Notes: generated by a model not told the origin, from the sequence alone. A DNA stretch of 64,000 nt from Roseivivax jejudonensis (GCF_900172265.1 NZ_FWFK01000002.1:496001-560000), one strand, 5' to 3'; shown: positions 1 through 9,125, numbered from the stretch's first letter. A program made the numbers and translations.

Positions 1-2
1 CG

Positions 3-3000
3 GAGCGCGATCTCGCGGAATACGCGCCGGTGTTTGCCGAGAACAGGATCGATCTCGACATCCTGCCGCACCTCGCGCTCGAAGACCTAAAGGACATGGG
101 CATCACTGCGGTCGGCGACCGTCGTCGCATCATGCGCGCGATCGAGGCGTTGCAAGGCGACGCGGACGCCACCCGCGAGCGGCCGGCCCCTGCGCCGGAG
201 CCTGCGCCGCAGCCGATGGCCGCAAAGCGGCAGGTCACCGTCATGTTCGTCGATCTTTCGGGGTTCACCCGGATGACCAGCGGTCTCGACGTCGAGGAAA
301 CTCACGCGGTCCTCAACCGGTTCTTTGCCGCGGCCGACAGCATCATCGAAAGATACGGCGGCACGATCGACAAGCATATCGGTGACGCCGTGATGGCGGT
401 GTTCGGCCGCGAGGTTTCGAGCACCAACGATACCGAGAGGGCGGCGCGCGCCGCGCTCGATATCCATGCGACGATGCCGTCGCTCGATCCACCGATGCGA
501 TGCCATATCGGGATCGCGTCCGGGCAAGTTATCGCGAGCGCCACGGGCAGCGACGTGCACACCGAAAGCACGGTCCTCGGGGATGGCGTCAACCTCGCCG
601 CCCGGATCACGGATCAGGCGACGGCCGGTGAGACGCTTGTTTCCGACGACATCCACCTCGCCCTCGGCACGCAGTTCGGCGGGGAGGATCGCGGCGAGGT
701 CGCGCTGGCCGGGATCCGGACGCCGCAGCGGCTCTGGTGCCTGACCGAGATCGCGTCTTACGGGACGGCGCCCAAGCACGCCTTCATCGGTCGCACGCGC
801 GAGATGTCGCTGCTGCGCGCGGCCTGCGAACGCTGCCGTGAACACAACACCGGAGAGGTTCACGTCGTGTTGGGCGAGCCCGGCATCGGCAAGACCCACC
901 TTGCCGAAGAGGTCGCGGCCGCGGCACACGACATGGGCTTTGCCGTTCACCGCGCCGCGGTGCTCGATTTCGGCGCCCTCGAAGGGCAATCCGCCCTCCA
1001 GAGCCTCGTGCGGAGCCTCCTCGGCGTTCAGCTGGCCGACGACGCCGGCACCGTCAGTGCGACCGCCGACCGGGCCGAGGCGTCCGGCTGGATCGCCGCT
1101 GCCAGCCGCGTGCACCTCAATGCCCTGCTCGAACTCGAGCAGGACGCCGGCATCGCCGAGGTCTATGCCAACATGGACAACGCCGCCCGGCAGCGCGGGC
1201 GCCGCGCGCTGATCGAGGAACTGATCCTTGCGCGCAGCGCCGCGGCGCCGCTCCTCATGCAGATCGAGGACATCCACTGGGCGACGCCGGAGATCCTGTC
1301 CGCGTTCGCGCATGTCGCGGCGTCGATCCGGGATCTGCCCTGCCTGCTCCTTATGACGAGCCGCATCGACGGCGATCCGCTCGACCTCGAGTGGCAGGCG
1401 CAGACCTTCGGCACCTACCTTGCCAAGATCGAGTTGTCGGGGCTGTCGGAAGAGCAATGCCGGCAACTGACGAAGTCGATCCTCGACGCCGGCGACGAAG
1501 ATGTGGGTCTCTTCATCGAACGCGCCGGCGGCAATCCCCTGTTTCTCGAACAGCTCTGGCGCAGCCGCGCTTCGATGGCGGACGACGAACTGCCGGGCAG
1601 CATCCAGGGTATCGTGCAATCGCGTCTCGACGCGATCGCCCCCGCGGCGCGCCGCACGATCCAGGCGGCCTCGGTCCTCGGGCAGCGGCTGTCGCCCGAG
1701 GCGCTGTCCCACCTTTTGGACCCAGAAGAGCCCGATCTGGTCGCGCTGACACGCTCCGGCCTCATGCGCGACAGAGGGTCGTATCTTGCCTTTGCGCACG
1801 CACTGATCCGCGACGGATCCTACAACAGCCTGTTTCGGACCGAGCGGAACGCGCTGCACGCGCGCGCGGCTGTATGGTTCGCCGATCACGACGCGACGCT
1901 GCGTGCCCAGCATCTGGACCGGGCGGGATCGCCCGAGGCGCCGGCGGCCTACCTCGATGCAGCCGCGAGCCTGATCCGCGCCTACCAGTTCGAAGCCGCG
2001 GAGCCTCTCCTGAAGCGCGCGCTCGCCCTCGATGTGACGCCCGAGGTTCGGGTCGACCTGCTCTGCATGCTCGGAGAAACGATCCGGTTGCAGGGTCGAC
2101 CGCTCGAGGCGCTCGAGCAATGCGACGCCGCGGCCGACCAGGCGGAGACCGATGCGCAACTCTGCCGTATCCACCTCGAACGCGCCCAGTCGGCACGCGA
2201 GACCAGCCGCTACCAGGAGGCACTGGACAGTCTCGGGATTGCCGAAGGCGCGGCGCGGCGAAGTGGCGACGACACGAGTCTGGCTCGGGTGTTCTACATC
2301 CGCGGCAACATCTATTTTCCACTCGGCCGGTTCGACGAGGCGCTGGCCAGCAACGAGAAGGCCTTGGAGGTCGCACGCGCGCTCGGCTCCGTAAGGCTCG
2401 AAGTCGGGGCGCTGAGCGGTTTCGGGGACGCGTATTTCATGAACGGCGCGATGAAGACGGCCGCCGGCTACTACAGTCAGGCGGTGGAGCGTGCCCGGCC
2501 AGACGGGCTCGTCCGCGACGTGGCGGCGAACCTGCATAATCTGAGCGTGGCCCGGACCTACAGCGGCGACGTGCGGCAGGGTCGCACAGACGGCATCGAG
2601 GCGGTCGAGATTTCCCGGACGTACTTCGCGCTGGTGCCCGAATGCGTGTCGCAGACATGCCTGGGCGTCGCGCTCACGCTGCTCGACGAGATCGATGACG
2701 CGCTGGAAGCCTTTGGCCAATCGGCGGAGGTTGGACGCCGAGTCGGGGCCAAGCGGCTGGAGGCGCAGGCACTCGAACATCTGGCGCGCACTCAGGTCTA
2801 TGCAGGTCAGTTCGACAGCGCGCGACGCACCGGCCGCGACGCCGTCGAGATGGCATTGGCGCACGGCCCCAATTTCGTGGGTCCGAAATCGCTGTCCGCC
2901 CTGGCCCTCGCGCTAGACGATCCGGCCGAACAGGACACGCTGTTGGCGCAAGGGGTCGAGATCATTGCGAAAGGCTGCGTCGGGCACAACCACCTGCATT

Positions 3001-3263
3001 TCTATCCCGATGCCTGCGCGGTCATGATCGCGCGCGCCGAGTGGGACCGCGCGATGGCCTACGCGGACGCGCTCGAGGCGATAAGCGGGAAGGAACGGCT
3101 GCCGCTCGTGGACCTGACGCTGCGCGAGGTCCGGCTGATCGTCGAATGCGGTCGGCAGCACCAGCCGGTCGCGGACACGGACGCGGCTGCTGCACTGCGC
3201 CGGGACTTCGTACAGCTGGGGATCCGGCGCAGCCTGCTGGGCGGCACCGATTTCGCCGGCTGA
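3..3263 (+). CDS. SAM domain / class III adenylate cyclase / AAA ATPase / TPR signalling protein (5' partial)
   Basis: Predicted to make cAMP under control of a STAND-type ATPase and TPR sensor. The frame is open to the left edge, and the first residues (ERDLAEYAPVF...) already lie inside a SAM-like domain, so the true start is outside the window; the GTG at 30 is not the real start. Next comes a class III cyclase catalytic domain beginning FVDLSGFT (first metal Asp), with IGDAVMAVFG (second metal Asp) and VNLAARI (transition-state Asn and Arg), so it looks catalytically competent. It is followed by an ATPase domain with Walker A GEPGIGKTHL and a Walker B-like stretch MQIEDIHWA, then about 500 residues of TPR-like helical repeats. 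Cyclase/AAA/TPR fusions are common in Alphaproteobacteria; the ligand is unknown. The next gene starts 95 bp downstream on the same strand and may be cotranscribed. Confidence 0.9.
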   Translation, partial: ERDLAEYAPVFAENRIDLDILPHLALEDLKDMGITAVGDRRRIMRAIEALQGDADATRERPAPAPEPAPQPMAAKRQVTVMFVDLSGFTRMTSGLDVEETHAVLNRFFAAADSIIERYGGTIDKHIGDAVMAVFGREVSSTNDTERAARAALDIHATMPSLDPPMRCHIGIASGQVIASATGSDVHTESTVLGDGVNLAARITDQATAGETLVSDDIHLALGTQFGGEDRGEVALAGIRTPQRLWCLTEIASYGTAPKHAFIGRTREMSLLRAACERCREHNTGEVHVVLGEPGIGKTHLAEEVAAAAHDMGFAVHRAAVLDFGALEGQSALQSLVRSLLGVQLADDAGTVSATADRAEASGWIAAASRVHLNALLELEQDAGIAEVYANMDNAARQRGRRALIEELILARSAAAPLLMQIEDIHWATPEILSAFAHVAASIRDLPCLLLMTSRIDGDPLDLEWQAQTFGTYLAKIELSGLSEEQCRQLTKSILDAGDEDVGLFIERAGGNPLFLEQLWRSRASMADDELPGSIQGIVQSRLDAIAPAARRTIQAASVLGQRLSPEALSHLLDPEEPDLVALTRSGLMRDRGSYLAFAHALIRDGSYNSLFRTERNALHARAAVWFADHDATLRAQHLDRAGSPEAPAAYLDAAASLIRAYQFEAAEPLLKRALALDVTPEVRVDLLCMLGETIRLQGRPLEALEQCDAAADQAETDAQLCRIHLERAQSARETSRYQEALDSLGIAEGAARRSGDDTSLARVFYIRGNIYFPLGRFDEALASNEKALEVARALGSVRLEVGALSGFGDAYFMNGAMKTAAGYYSQAVERARPDGLVRDVAANLHNLSVARTYSGDVRQGRTDGIEAVEISRTYFALVPECVSQTCLGVALTLLDEIDDALEAFGQSAEVGRRVGAKRLEAQALEHLARTQVYAGQFDSARRTGRDAVEMALAHGPNFVGPKSLSALALALDDPAEQDTLLAQGVEIIAKGCVGHNHLHFYPDACAVMIARAEWDRAMAYADALEAISGKERLPLVDLTLREVRLIVECGRQHQPVADTDAAAALRRDFVQLGIRRSLLGGTDFAG

Positions 3264-3358
3264 TGCGGGCGGGTCCGGGCATTCGGCCGGAAGAGCCGAC
3301 GGCACGGGCCGCACTGGGATGACGTACGAGATGCGCAAACGGGGAGCCAGGGGACGGG

Positions 3359-4486
3359 ATGAGTGCAGAAAGTAAGATCTGGATCGTAAGCGGACTGGTA
3401 TCCGCCGTGCTCGCCTGGATCCTGTTCACGCTGTGGTCGATCATGAACCAGTTCGAGGGCGATCCGACACAGCTGGCCGGGCCCGATGCGGTTCACGCCT
3501 ATTTCGACGAGATGAACGTGGCGCCCGCCTTCGAGATCGCGACCGGCGTCTACGTGCAGTCGCTCGAATTCGAGGGCGCGACGGACGTTCGTGCCAGCGG
3601 CTACATCTGGCAATTCTACCAAGACGGCGTCCACGACGAGGTCAAGCCGCCCCCGGGTGAGGCCGGTTTCATCCTTCCCGAACGGGTGAATGCCGGCGAC
3701 GGGGTGATCGAGGAGGCCTACCGCCTGCGCAGGAGCGACGGCGAGCTTATCGGCTGGTACTTCGAACAGACCTTGCGGCAGAGCTTTGACTACACCGCGT
3801 ATCCCTTTGATCACAAAACGGTCTGGATCCGGATGTGGCCCAACTCCTACGGCCGGCAGGTTGTCCTCACGCCCGACTTCGACGCCTACCCGGCCACGGG
3901 CGCGGAGGACATCTTCGGCATCGACGAGCGCATCGTTCTCGGCACGTGGGAGCGGGAGAACACCTATTTCGACTACAAGCCATCGGATCTGAACACGAGC
4001 CTCGGCCTCGATCGCTCGCCGATGCAGGCGGGCTTTCCGGAACTGCACTACAACGTCGTGGTCAAACGCAAGTTCGGCAACGCCTTCATCGTGCACATGG
4101 TGCCGCTCTTCGTTGTCGCGACGTTGCTCTTCGGCGCGCTCATGACCGTCACGCGAAAGGAAGACCTCGCCGCGCGGCACGATTTCAGCACGTCCACGGT
4201 GATCGAGACCGCCTCGGTGCTGTTCTTCGTCGTGCTGCTGGCGCACGTGCAGCTGAGGGAGTCCATTGCCGGTTCCGAGGTGATCTACATGGAGTACTTC
4301 TATTTCCTCATGTACTTCCTGCTGCTCGGCGTTTCGGTGAACACGTACTGGTTCGTGTCCGACATGCTGCCGTGGGCGCGGGTCATCCATTACCGCGACA
4401 ACCTGATCCCGAAGGCCGCGTTCTGGCCGGCGGTCCTCGCGGCGATGATCGCGATCACGCTCTACAACATGGCGATCCTGATATGA
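3359..4486 (+). CDS. Pentameric ligand-gated ion channel-like membrane protein
   Basis: 375 aa. Seen: one hydrophobic helix at residues 7-28 with no clear signal-peptidase site, a roughly 200-residue extracytoplasmic domain, then four hydrophobic helices at about 241-263, 280-301, 307-331 and 353-374. The extracytoplasmic part has features of the Cys-loop-family ligand-binding fold: a strand like GVYVQSLEF, an aromatic-rich YIWQFYQDG turn, and a YPFD motif at 148-151 followed by a strand. A YNVVVKRKFGNAF stretch then leads into the first channel helix, as in prokaryotic pLGICs such as GLIC. Inference: a homopentameric channel or receptor. The extra N-terminal helix is unusual; most prokaryotic members have a cleaved signal peptide. 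It follows the adenylate cyclase gene and is tail-to-tail (7 bp) with the giant fusion gene. It could instead be a non-conducting sensor of the same fold. Confidence 0.6.
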   Translation: MSAESKIWIVSGLVSAVLAWILFTLWSIMNQFEGDPTQLAGPDAVHAYFDEMNVAPAFEIATGVYVQSLEFEGATDVRASGYIWQFYQDGVHDEVKPPPGEAGFILPERVNAGDGVIEEAYRLRRSDGELIGWYFEQTLRQSFDYTAYPFDHKTVWIRMWPNSYGRQVVLTPDFDAYPATGAEDIFGIDERIVLGTWERENTYFDYKPSDLNTSLGLDRSPMQAGFPELHYNVVVKRKFGNAFIVHMVPLFVVATLLFGALMTVTRKEDLAARHDFSTSTVIETASVLFFVVLLAHVQLRESIAGSEVIYMEYFYFLMYFLLLGVSVNTYWFVSDMLPWARVIHYRDNLIPKAAFWPAVLAAMIAITLYNMAILI

Positions 4487-4493
4487 CGCCGCC

Positions 4494-7400
4494 TCACTCG
4501 GCGTGCTCGAAGCCCGGCTTGAGCGAACCTTGTGCCATTTCGAGCGTGTAGACCGACACTGTCTCGGCCGCCCCCTGCTCCAGCGCGGCGAGCGGCGAGG
4601 CAGGATCCGCGATGACGTACGCGTAGGCGTGCTCGACCCGGTCATTGACGACCACCGCGATCTTCTTGCGGACATAGACGTTGTCGGCTGCCGCGCGACC
4701 ATTGTAGCCCTCGAGCGCATCGAGTGTGCGCAGGCCAGATGCCGTCACGCAGTACACTTCGCCCTCGACCGGCGCGCCGCGGCCCTTCAGATCCACCAGC
4801 GTCGCCATCCGATGCAGGTACGGACACTTCCGGTTGTCGCAGGCGGCCTCCTTCTGAACGATCAACGGCATGGCCTGTCGGGTCCGTGCTGCGCCGACGA
4901 ACTGGCCCAGCGCGTCGGCATGTGCCTCATGGTTCGGAAATCCGCGCTTGAGCGAGCCGTAGGTGAAATAGAGATACGTGGGCTCGTCCTGCGGAGCGTC
5001 CGGCGGGCCGGGCTCCGGCTCCGGCGCGGTCTCGATCCGTGCGCCGGCTTGCGCGGCCCACGTCTTCAACCGGTCGCGGATCGGCTCGGGCACGTTCGGA
5101 TCCTGCGCATACCCCAGGCAGGGGCGCGCATCGATGCCCTCGGCACCGAGAAGGATATCCACCATCTCGGTCGAGCCGTTGGAAATCGCGACGTGCAAGG
5201 CGGTGAAACCCATGTCGTTCGTCGCGTTGACGTTGATGCCGCGCGCGATCAAGTCGCGCGACACCTCGAGATCCGGAACGCCGCGGGCGATTCCGTGCTC
5301 CGTCATCTCGCCCTCGCCGCCGGCGGCGAAATGCAACAGCGTGTCCCCGGTCAGCTCGTCGATGACATCGATGCCCACCACGCCCTCGTCGATCGTTCTG
5401 AAGATCCGCCGCCATTGGGCGTATTCGTCCGACGCGGCGGCATCGCGGGCCCAGGCGATCACCCGGCTGTCCTGATCGTCGAGCTGGTCGAACGCCTGGT
5501 CCAGCGCCATCATGATCTGGTCGGGCGTCGCCATCATGCCGATGCCCTGCGTCCCGTTCGACAGCGTGCCGGCGCGCGGCCCCACCAGATCCACACCCAG
5601 CTTCTTCAGGGCTGCGACGTTGTCCTGGGTGGTGATGTTGTTCCACATGTGCGTGTTGCACGCTGGGCAAAGCAGAGCCGGCTTGCGCTGGTACTGCCAC
5701 GCCACGAACACCGAAGAGATCAGGTTGTCGGCGAGTCCGCCGGCGATCTTGGCCATCGTGTTGCAGGTCACAGGCGCGACCACGACGCAATCCGCCCAGT
5801 CGCAAAGCGCCAGGTGCGACGCCCGCAACGGCATCCCGTATTCGATGTAGTGGAAGTTCCACTCGTGATCGTCTCGGTAGATGTCGTTGGGGCTGATCCG
5901 CGCGAGGATGCGCCCGGCCCCGTGATCCTTGAAGAACTTCTCCGCCGCGACGGAGGGAACGAGCTTCACGTTGTGCCCGGCATCGGTGATCCGTTCCACC
6001 AGCTCCGGGATCTTGTCGGCGGCCGACGACCCGCAGGCCGCGAGAAGCACGTTGCGCTTGCCGTCCGGCCGCTCGGTCAGTCCGCCTTTCGGATAGCCGA
6101 AGATGTTGCGGTCGAGACTCGGCGACTCGTGCCGCAGAAGGACCGGAAGCCCGGCCTCGTGGATTCGCGCCTGCAGGCTGCCATCCATGACCATGCCGAC
6201 GATGTCCTCGCGCCCGCCGAGGCACTCGCCGTTGAAGAACAGGTAGGGCACGGAGTCCTGACCGGTCATCGCAACCAGCTGACGGCGCATCTTGACGGCA
6301 CGGGCCTCGCCTCCCGACACGTCGATCGCGGACACCTCGGTCACACCGATGTTGTCGAGGATGTTGCGCAGCATGTTCGACCACGGATCCTCGTCGTCGT
6401 AGAACAGCACGATCGGCCTGTTTTCCACGAGGTCCGGAGCATCGTCCGGAACGCCGACCGGCGCGCTTTCCTTGAGCACCAGCATCCCCGGATTTCGCAG
6501 GTCGCGCAGCCCGCGGAAGATCTGCGCCCGCGGCGCCTGCCAGACCTGCGAGGTGGCCGGGCTCATGTCGACGAGCGTGACCGTGTCCTCGTCCGCGTCG
6601 TAATCGATGCACAGGCACCAGAACTCTTCCAAGAGCGCGGTTTCGCGATAGGCGCTGTCGGGCGCCTTGATCGCATCGAAGCCGAGCACCCGGTTGAGGT
6701 CGATGTTGATCATCAAGTGGCAGCCGTCCTGGTCCGCGACCTCGTGCAGCTGGGCGGTGAACCAGTCGTCGGGAGACAGATCGCGCTGCGCCTCGTCCCG
6801 TTCCGAATACCCGCGGAATTCGCTTCTGAGGTGCTTGTGCGCGGCCTGCGCCAGATACATCTGCGCGATGCGGTCCATCTCGCGCGCGTCTGCGGCCCGG
6901 CTAAGCGCCTCGCTGTAGCCGGCCGTCGAGAACAGAAGGAGCTTGTCCTCGTCGACATCGGTGTCGCCGAGAATGGCCAGGCTTTCGGACAGGACACCGA
7001 GACTGTTCAGGTTGGGGCTCGATCGGCGAAAAAGGTTGCGCTTGTTGCGGCGCCCTGCAGCCAGATAGCGCGTCGTGTCGACGTATCGGCAGGGCTGCTT
7101 GAGGCACTGCAGCCGCGTGGTCACCGCGTTGCGTGCCGAGAAGCGCAACAGCCCGCGCGAGCGCATCGAGGTCCCGTCGCGGTCGGACATCGCGGCGTAA
7201 AGCCGATCGACCGTCGTCACCCACAGCTTGCCGTACTTTTCCGGATGAACGTCGATCATGTGGATGAGGCCGGTGCTCGGGTTGCACTTGGCGATGATCG
7301 CGAAATGTCCGCCGGGCATCGTCGCCTTGCCGTGGGCCATCCCGACCTGGAAGTTCGCGACAAGAATGTCGTTGTCCCCACCGAGGCGGTTCGATTCATC

Positions 7401-8093
7401 GATCGCCTCGAGCAGCTTTTCGGTCGAGGTCGTCGCCTGATCCATGAAGTAGGCCTGCACCTGAACGGTTTCCCGCAGGCCCTGCTTGTGGATGAAGGTG
7501 CATGCCACGTCGAAGAGCTCGGCCAGGGAGATGCCGTCGTTGACGACGAAACTCGCGGGCAACTGGCACTCGCGAAAGATGTCGTTCACCTCGCAGGTGA
7601 AGCCGAGCGCCGACATGCTCAACGCGGCGGCCGTCACGCTGCAGCAGTTGATCGGCTGCTGAAAGTTCTGCATGTGAACCGCGACGAGATCCCCGAACAG
7701 GACCGAGAACACCGCCGCGCGCACGTCGTCAGGCAGTTCGAACCACTCCGCGCTCGACAGGTACGCGAGCCGCGTCCCGGACCGCGCACGCGCCTGCATC
7801 GTGACCGGGATGTTGAAGATTTCGAGGTGCTCTTCGTAGAAGAAATCGCCCGCATCCGCGGTGGCGAGCGTCGCTTCGCCCTGCAGCAGCTCCACCGCGC
7901 CGTCGAGGACCACGTACATACCCTTCGGTGCGAGGATGGCCTCGCCCGTCGCCTCGATCACCTGCAGGCGGGGCTTGATCGCCGCGGCGTCGAGCGGCCC
8001 CGCCTCCGCCTCGAATGCGGACAGGACAACCTCGAGATCCTGCTCCGACAGGGCATCGGAACTCGAGACTTGGATCGGTTCATTCGATGTCAT
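4494..8093 (-). CDS. Giant multidomain thiol-peptide protein: cNMP-like / phytochelatin synthase / Grx-like / PPC decarboxylase-like flavoprotein / ankyrin / GGCT
   Basis: 1199 aa from the ATG at 8093, chosen because AGGAG lies about 8 nt upstream; an in-frame start 33 nt earlier lacks this. Domains: cNMP-binding-like fold about 25-130; phytochelatin synthase about 145-325 with the papain-like triad Cys151 (NCCSVTAAA), His263 (GGHFAII) and Asp281 (MIDVHP); a second phytochelatin synthase-like unit about 350-545 in which the His position is Phe; glutaredoxin-like about 558-645 keeping SVPYLFFNGECLGG but with DPWS where CxxC/CGFS would be; HFCD flavoprotein about 678-870 with catalytic-type His760, a CNT motif and PACNTHMW; ankyrin-like repeats about 895-1000; AIG2/GGCT domain about 1038-1170 with YGSL and Glu1128. 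Inference: it processes glutathione-like gamma-glutamyl peptides. The cNMP cassette lacks the usual phosphate-binding Arg, so ligand binding is uncertain. Confidence 0.85.
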   Translation of the reverse strand: MTSNEPIQVSSSDALSEQDLEVVLSAFEAEAGPLDAAAIKPRLQVIEATGEAILAPKGMYVVLDGAVELLQGEATLATADAGDFFYEEHLEIFNIPVTMQARARSGTRLAYLSSAEWFELPDDVRAAVFSVLFGDLVAVHMQNFQQPINCCSVTAAALSMSALGFTCEVNDIFRECQLPASFVVNDGISLAELFDVACTFIHKQGLRETVQVQAYFMDQATTSTEKLLEAIDESNRLGGDNDILVANFQVGMAHGKATMPGGHFAIIAKCNPSTGLIHMIDVHPEKYGKLWVTTVDRLYAAMSDRDGTSMRSRGLLRFSARNAVTTRLQCLKQPCRYVDTTRYLAAGRRNKRNLFRRSSPNLNSLGVLSESLAILGDTDVDEDKLLLFSTAGYSEALSRAADAREMDRIAQMYLAQAAHKHLRSEFRGYSERDEAQRDLSPDDWFTAQLHEVADQDGCHLMINIDLNRVLGFDAIKAPDSAYRETALLEEFWCLCIDYDADEDTVTLVDMSPATSQVWQAPRAQIFRGLRDLRNPGMLVLKESAPVGVPDDAPDLVENRPIVLFYDDEDPWSNMLRNILDNIGVTEVSAIDVSGGEARAVKMRRQLVAMTGQDSVPYLFFNGECLGGREDIVGMVMDGSLQARIHEAGLPVLLRHESPSLDRNIFGYPKGGLTERPDGKRNVLLAACGSSAADKIPELVERITDAGHNVKLVPSVAAEKFFKDHGAGRILARISPNDIYRDDHEWNFHYIEYGMPLRASHLALCDWADCVVVAPVTCNTMAKIAGGLADNLISSVFVAWQYQRKPALLCPACNTHMWNNITTQDNVAALKKLGVDLVGPRAGTLSNGTQGIGMMATPDQIMMALDQAFDQLDDQDSRVIAWARDAAASDEYAQWRRIFRTIDEGVVGIDVIDELTGDTLLHFAAGGEGEMTEHGIARGVPDLEVSRDLIARGINVNATNDMGFTALHVAISNGSTEMVDILLGAEGIDARPCLGYAQDPNVPEPIRDRLKTWAAQAGARIETAPEPEPGPPDAPQDEPTYLYFTYGSLKRGFPNHEAHADALGQFVGAARTRQAMPLIVQKEAACDNRKCPYLHRMATLVDLKGRGAPVEGEVYCVTASGLRTLDALEGYNGRAAADNVYVRKKIAVVVNDRVEHAYAYVIADPASPLAALEQGAAETVSVYTLEMAQGSLKPGFEHAE

Positions 8094-8394
8094 GACGGAA
8101 ACTCCTGCAATACCCGAACACCCCACGGATCGGCGGCCGACAACCGCGGCGACACGCCAACGCTAGTTGCAATAGCGCGCTTCGGGCAACCTTTAGGGGC
8201 ATCGCGCGGCGTTCCGTCCCGGGGCCGTCACCGAGTGCCGATGGACCTTCGGTCGCATTCGGGATCCCTGCCGCCGCCTTGCATCGGACCGCGCTCGCAT
8301 GCAGGACTCGCATAACTCAGACAGTGTGGTTCGCAGGTCCAGGTCATTCGGTCCCGGTCGCGAGGCACAGCCCGCGGCCCAATCACGATCGCGA
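8094..8394. promoter_or_regulatory. Divergent intergenic region
   Basis: This 301-bp spacer separates the giant fusion gene (minus strand) from the membrane cNMP-domain gene (plus strand), so it should carry both promoters. I see no convincing CRP-type inverted repeat or strong -35/-10 pair by eye. Short in-frame codons continue upstream of 8395 on the plus strand but look unlike protein. Confidence 0.4.
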
Positions 8395-9108
8395 ATGACA
8401 CAGACGCTTTCTCCCTTTGCCGCCGATATCCTCGGAATCGTCGGGGCGGTCATCTACCTCGGCGCCTATGCAGCGCTGCAACTCGGCCTGATCCGGGGGA
8501 ACGGATATCTCTATGCCTCGCTGAACCTTGTGGCGGCCGGTTTCGTCCTGGCGGGAATGTCGCACCGGTTCTATCCGGCGGCCGCAATCATTCAGGTCGT
8601 TATCATCGCGATCAGCGTCATCGGCATGGCCCGGCTCTTGATCCTGTCGCGCGCTATCCGGTTCAGTCCCGAAGAACAGCAGATGCACGCGGCGAAGTTT
8701 CCCGAGTTGTCACGGATCGCGGCCCGGCGCCTGTTCGACTCCGGTCTCTGGCTCGATGCCGAGGCCGGCACCACCCTCATGCGCGAGGGCGAAACGCACG
8801 GCGTCCTGATCTACCTCGCGTCTGGTGCAGCCGACATCTATTCCGCCGGAAAACACGTCGGCACCGTGGAAGACGGGAATTTCCTGGGCGAAATGACTGT
8901 TCTGCAGAACGAGCCTGCCACCGCGACGGTGGTGCTGGCGCGGGACGCCGATTACTTCCGGATCGAGGGAGCCAAGCTGAGGCGCCTCGGCGCGCGAGAT
9001 CCGGAGGTTCGGGTGCAGATCGAGAACGCGCTGAGCCGCGACACGCGCCTCAAGCTCGTGAGCGCCAATTCCCGCCTCGGCCGGGGCAGTCCGGTCGATC
9101 CGTCCTGA
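8395..9108 (+). CDS. Membrane protein with C-terminal cNMP-binding domain (CBU_0592-like N-terminus)
   Basis: 237 aa from the ATG at 8395 (MTQTLSPFAADILG); the frame extends 32 codons further upstream but that stretch reads as noncoding. The N-terminal 75 residues hold about three hydrophobic helices and resemble the small CBU_0592-like membrane family (ILGIVGAVIYLGAY). Residues about 100-215 form a cyclic-nucleotide-binding-like jelly roll (ALIYLASGAADIYSAG-type strands, then GNFLGEMTVL). The cassette reads GNFLGE...EPATATV, where canonical domains have Arg before the small residues, so cAMP binding is not assured. Possible role: a membrane-tethered nucleotide sensor. It converges (17-bp gap) with a second membrane/cNMP gene and lies beside an adenylate cyclase, which supports a shared signalling role by context only. 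Confidence 0.7.
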   Translation: MTQTLSPFAADILGIVGAVIYLGAYAALQLGLIRGNGYLYASLNLVAAGFVLAGMSHRFYPAAAIIQVVIIAISVIGMARLLILSRAIRFSPEEQQMHAAKFPELSRIAARRLFDSGLWLDAEAGTTLMREGETHGVLIYLASGAADIYSAGKHVGTVEDGNFLGEMTVLQNEPATATVVLARDADYFRIEGAKLRRLGARDPEVRVQIENALSRDTRLKLVSANSRLGRGSPVDPS

Positions 9109-9125
9109 GGCCGGCGCCCGATCGC

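Noticed and set aside
87-2864. Long antisense open frame (925 codons) opposite the cyclase gene
   Set aside because: High-GC shadow: composition is dominated by Arg, Gly and Pro with no motifs, while the plus-strand frame has cyclase, ATPase and TPR signatures.
4503-8315. 1270-codon plus-strand frame opposite the thiol-peptide megaprotein
   Set aside because: No domain motifs; rich in Arg/His/Val as expected for the complement of a real minus-strand gene with intact catalytic motifs.
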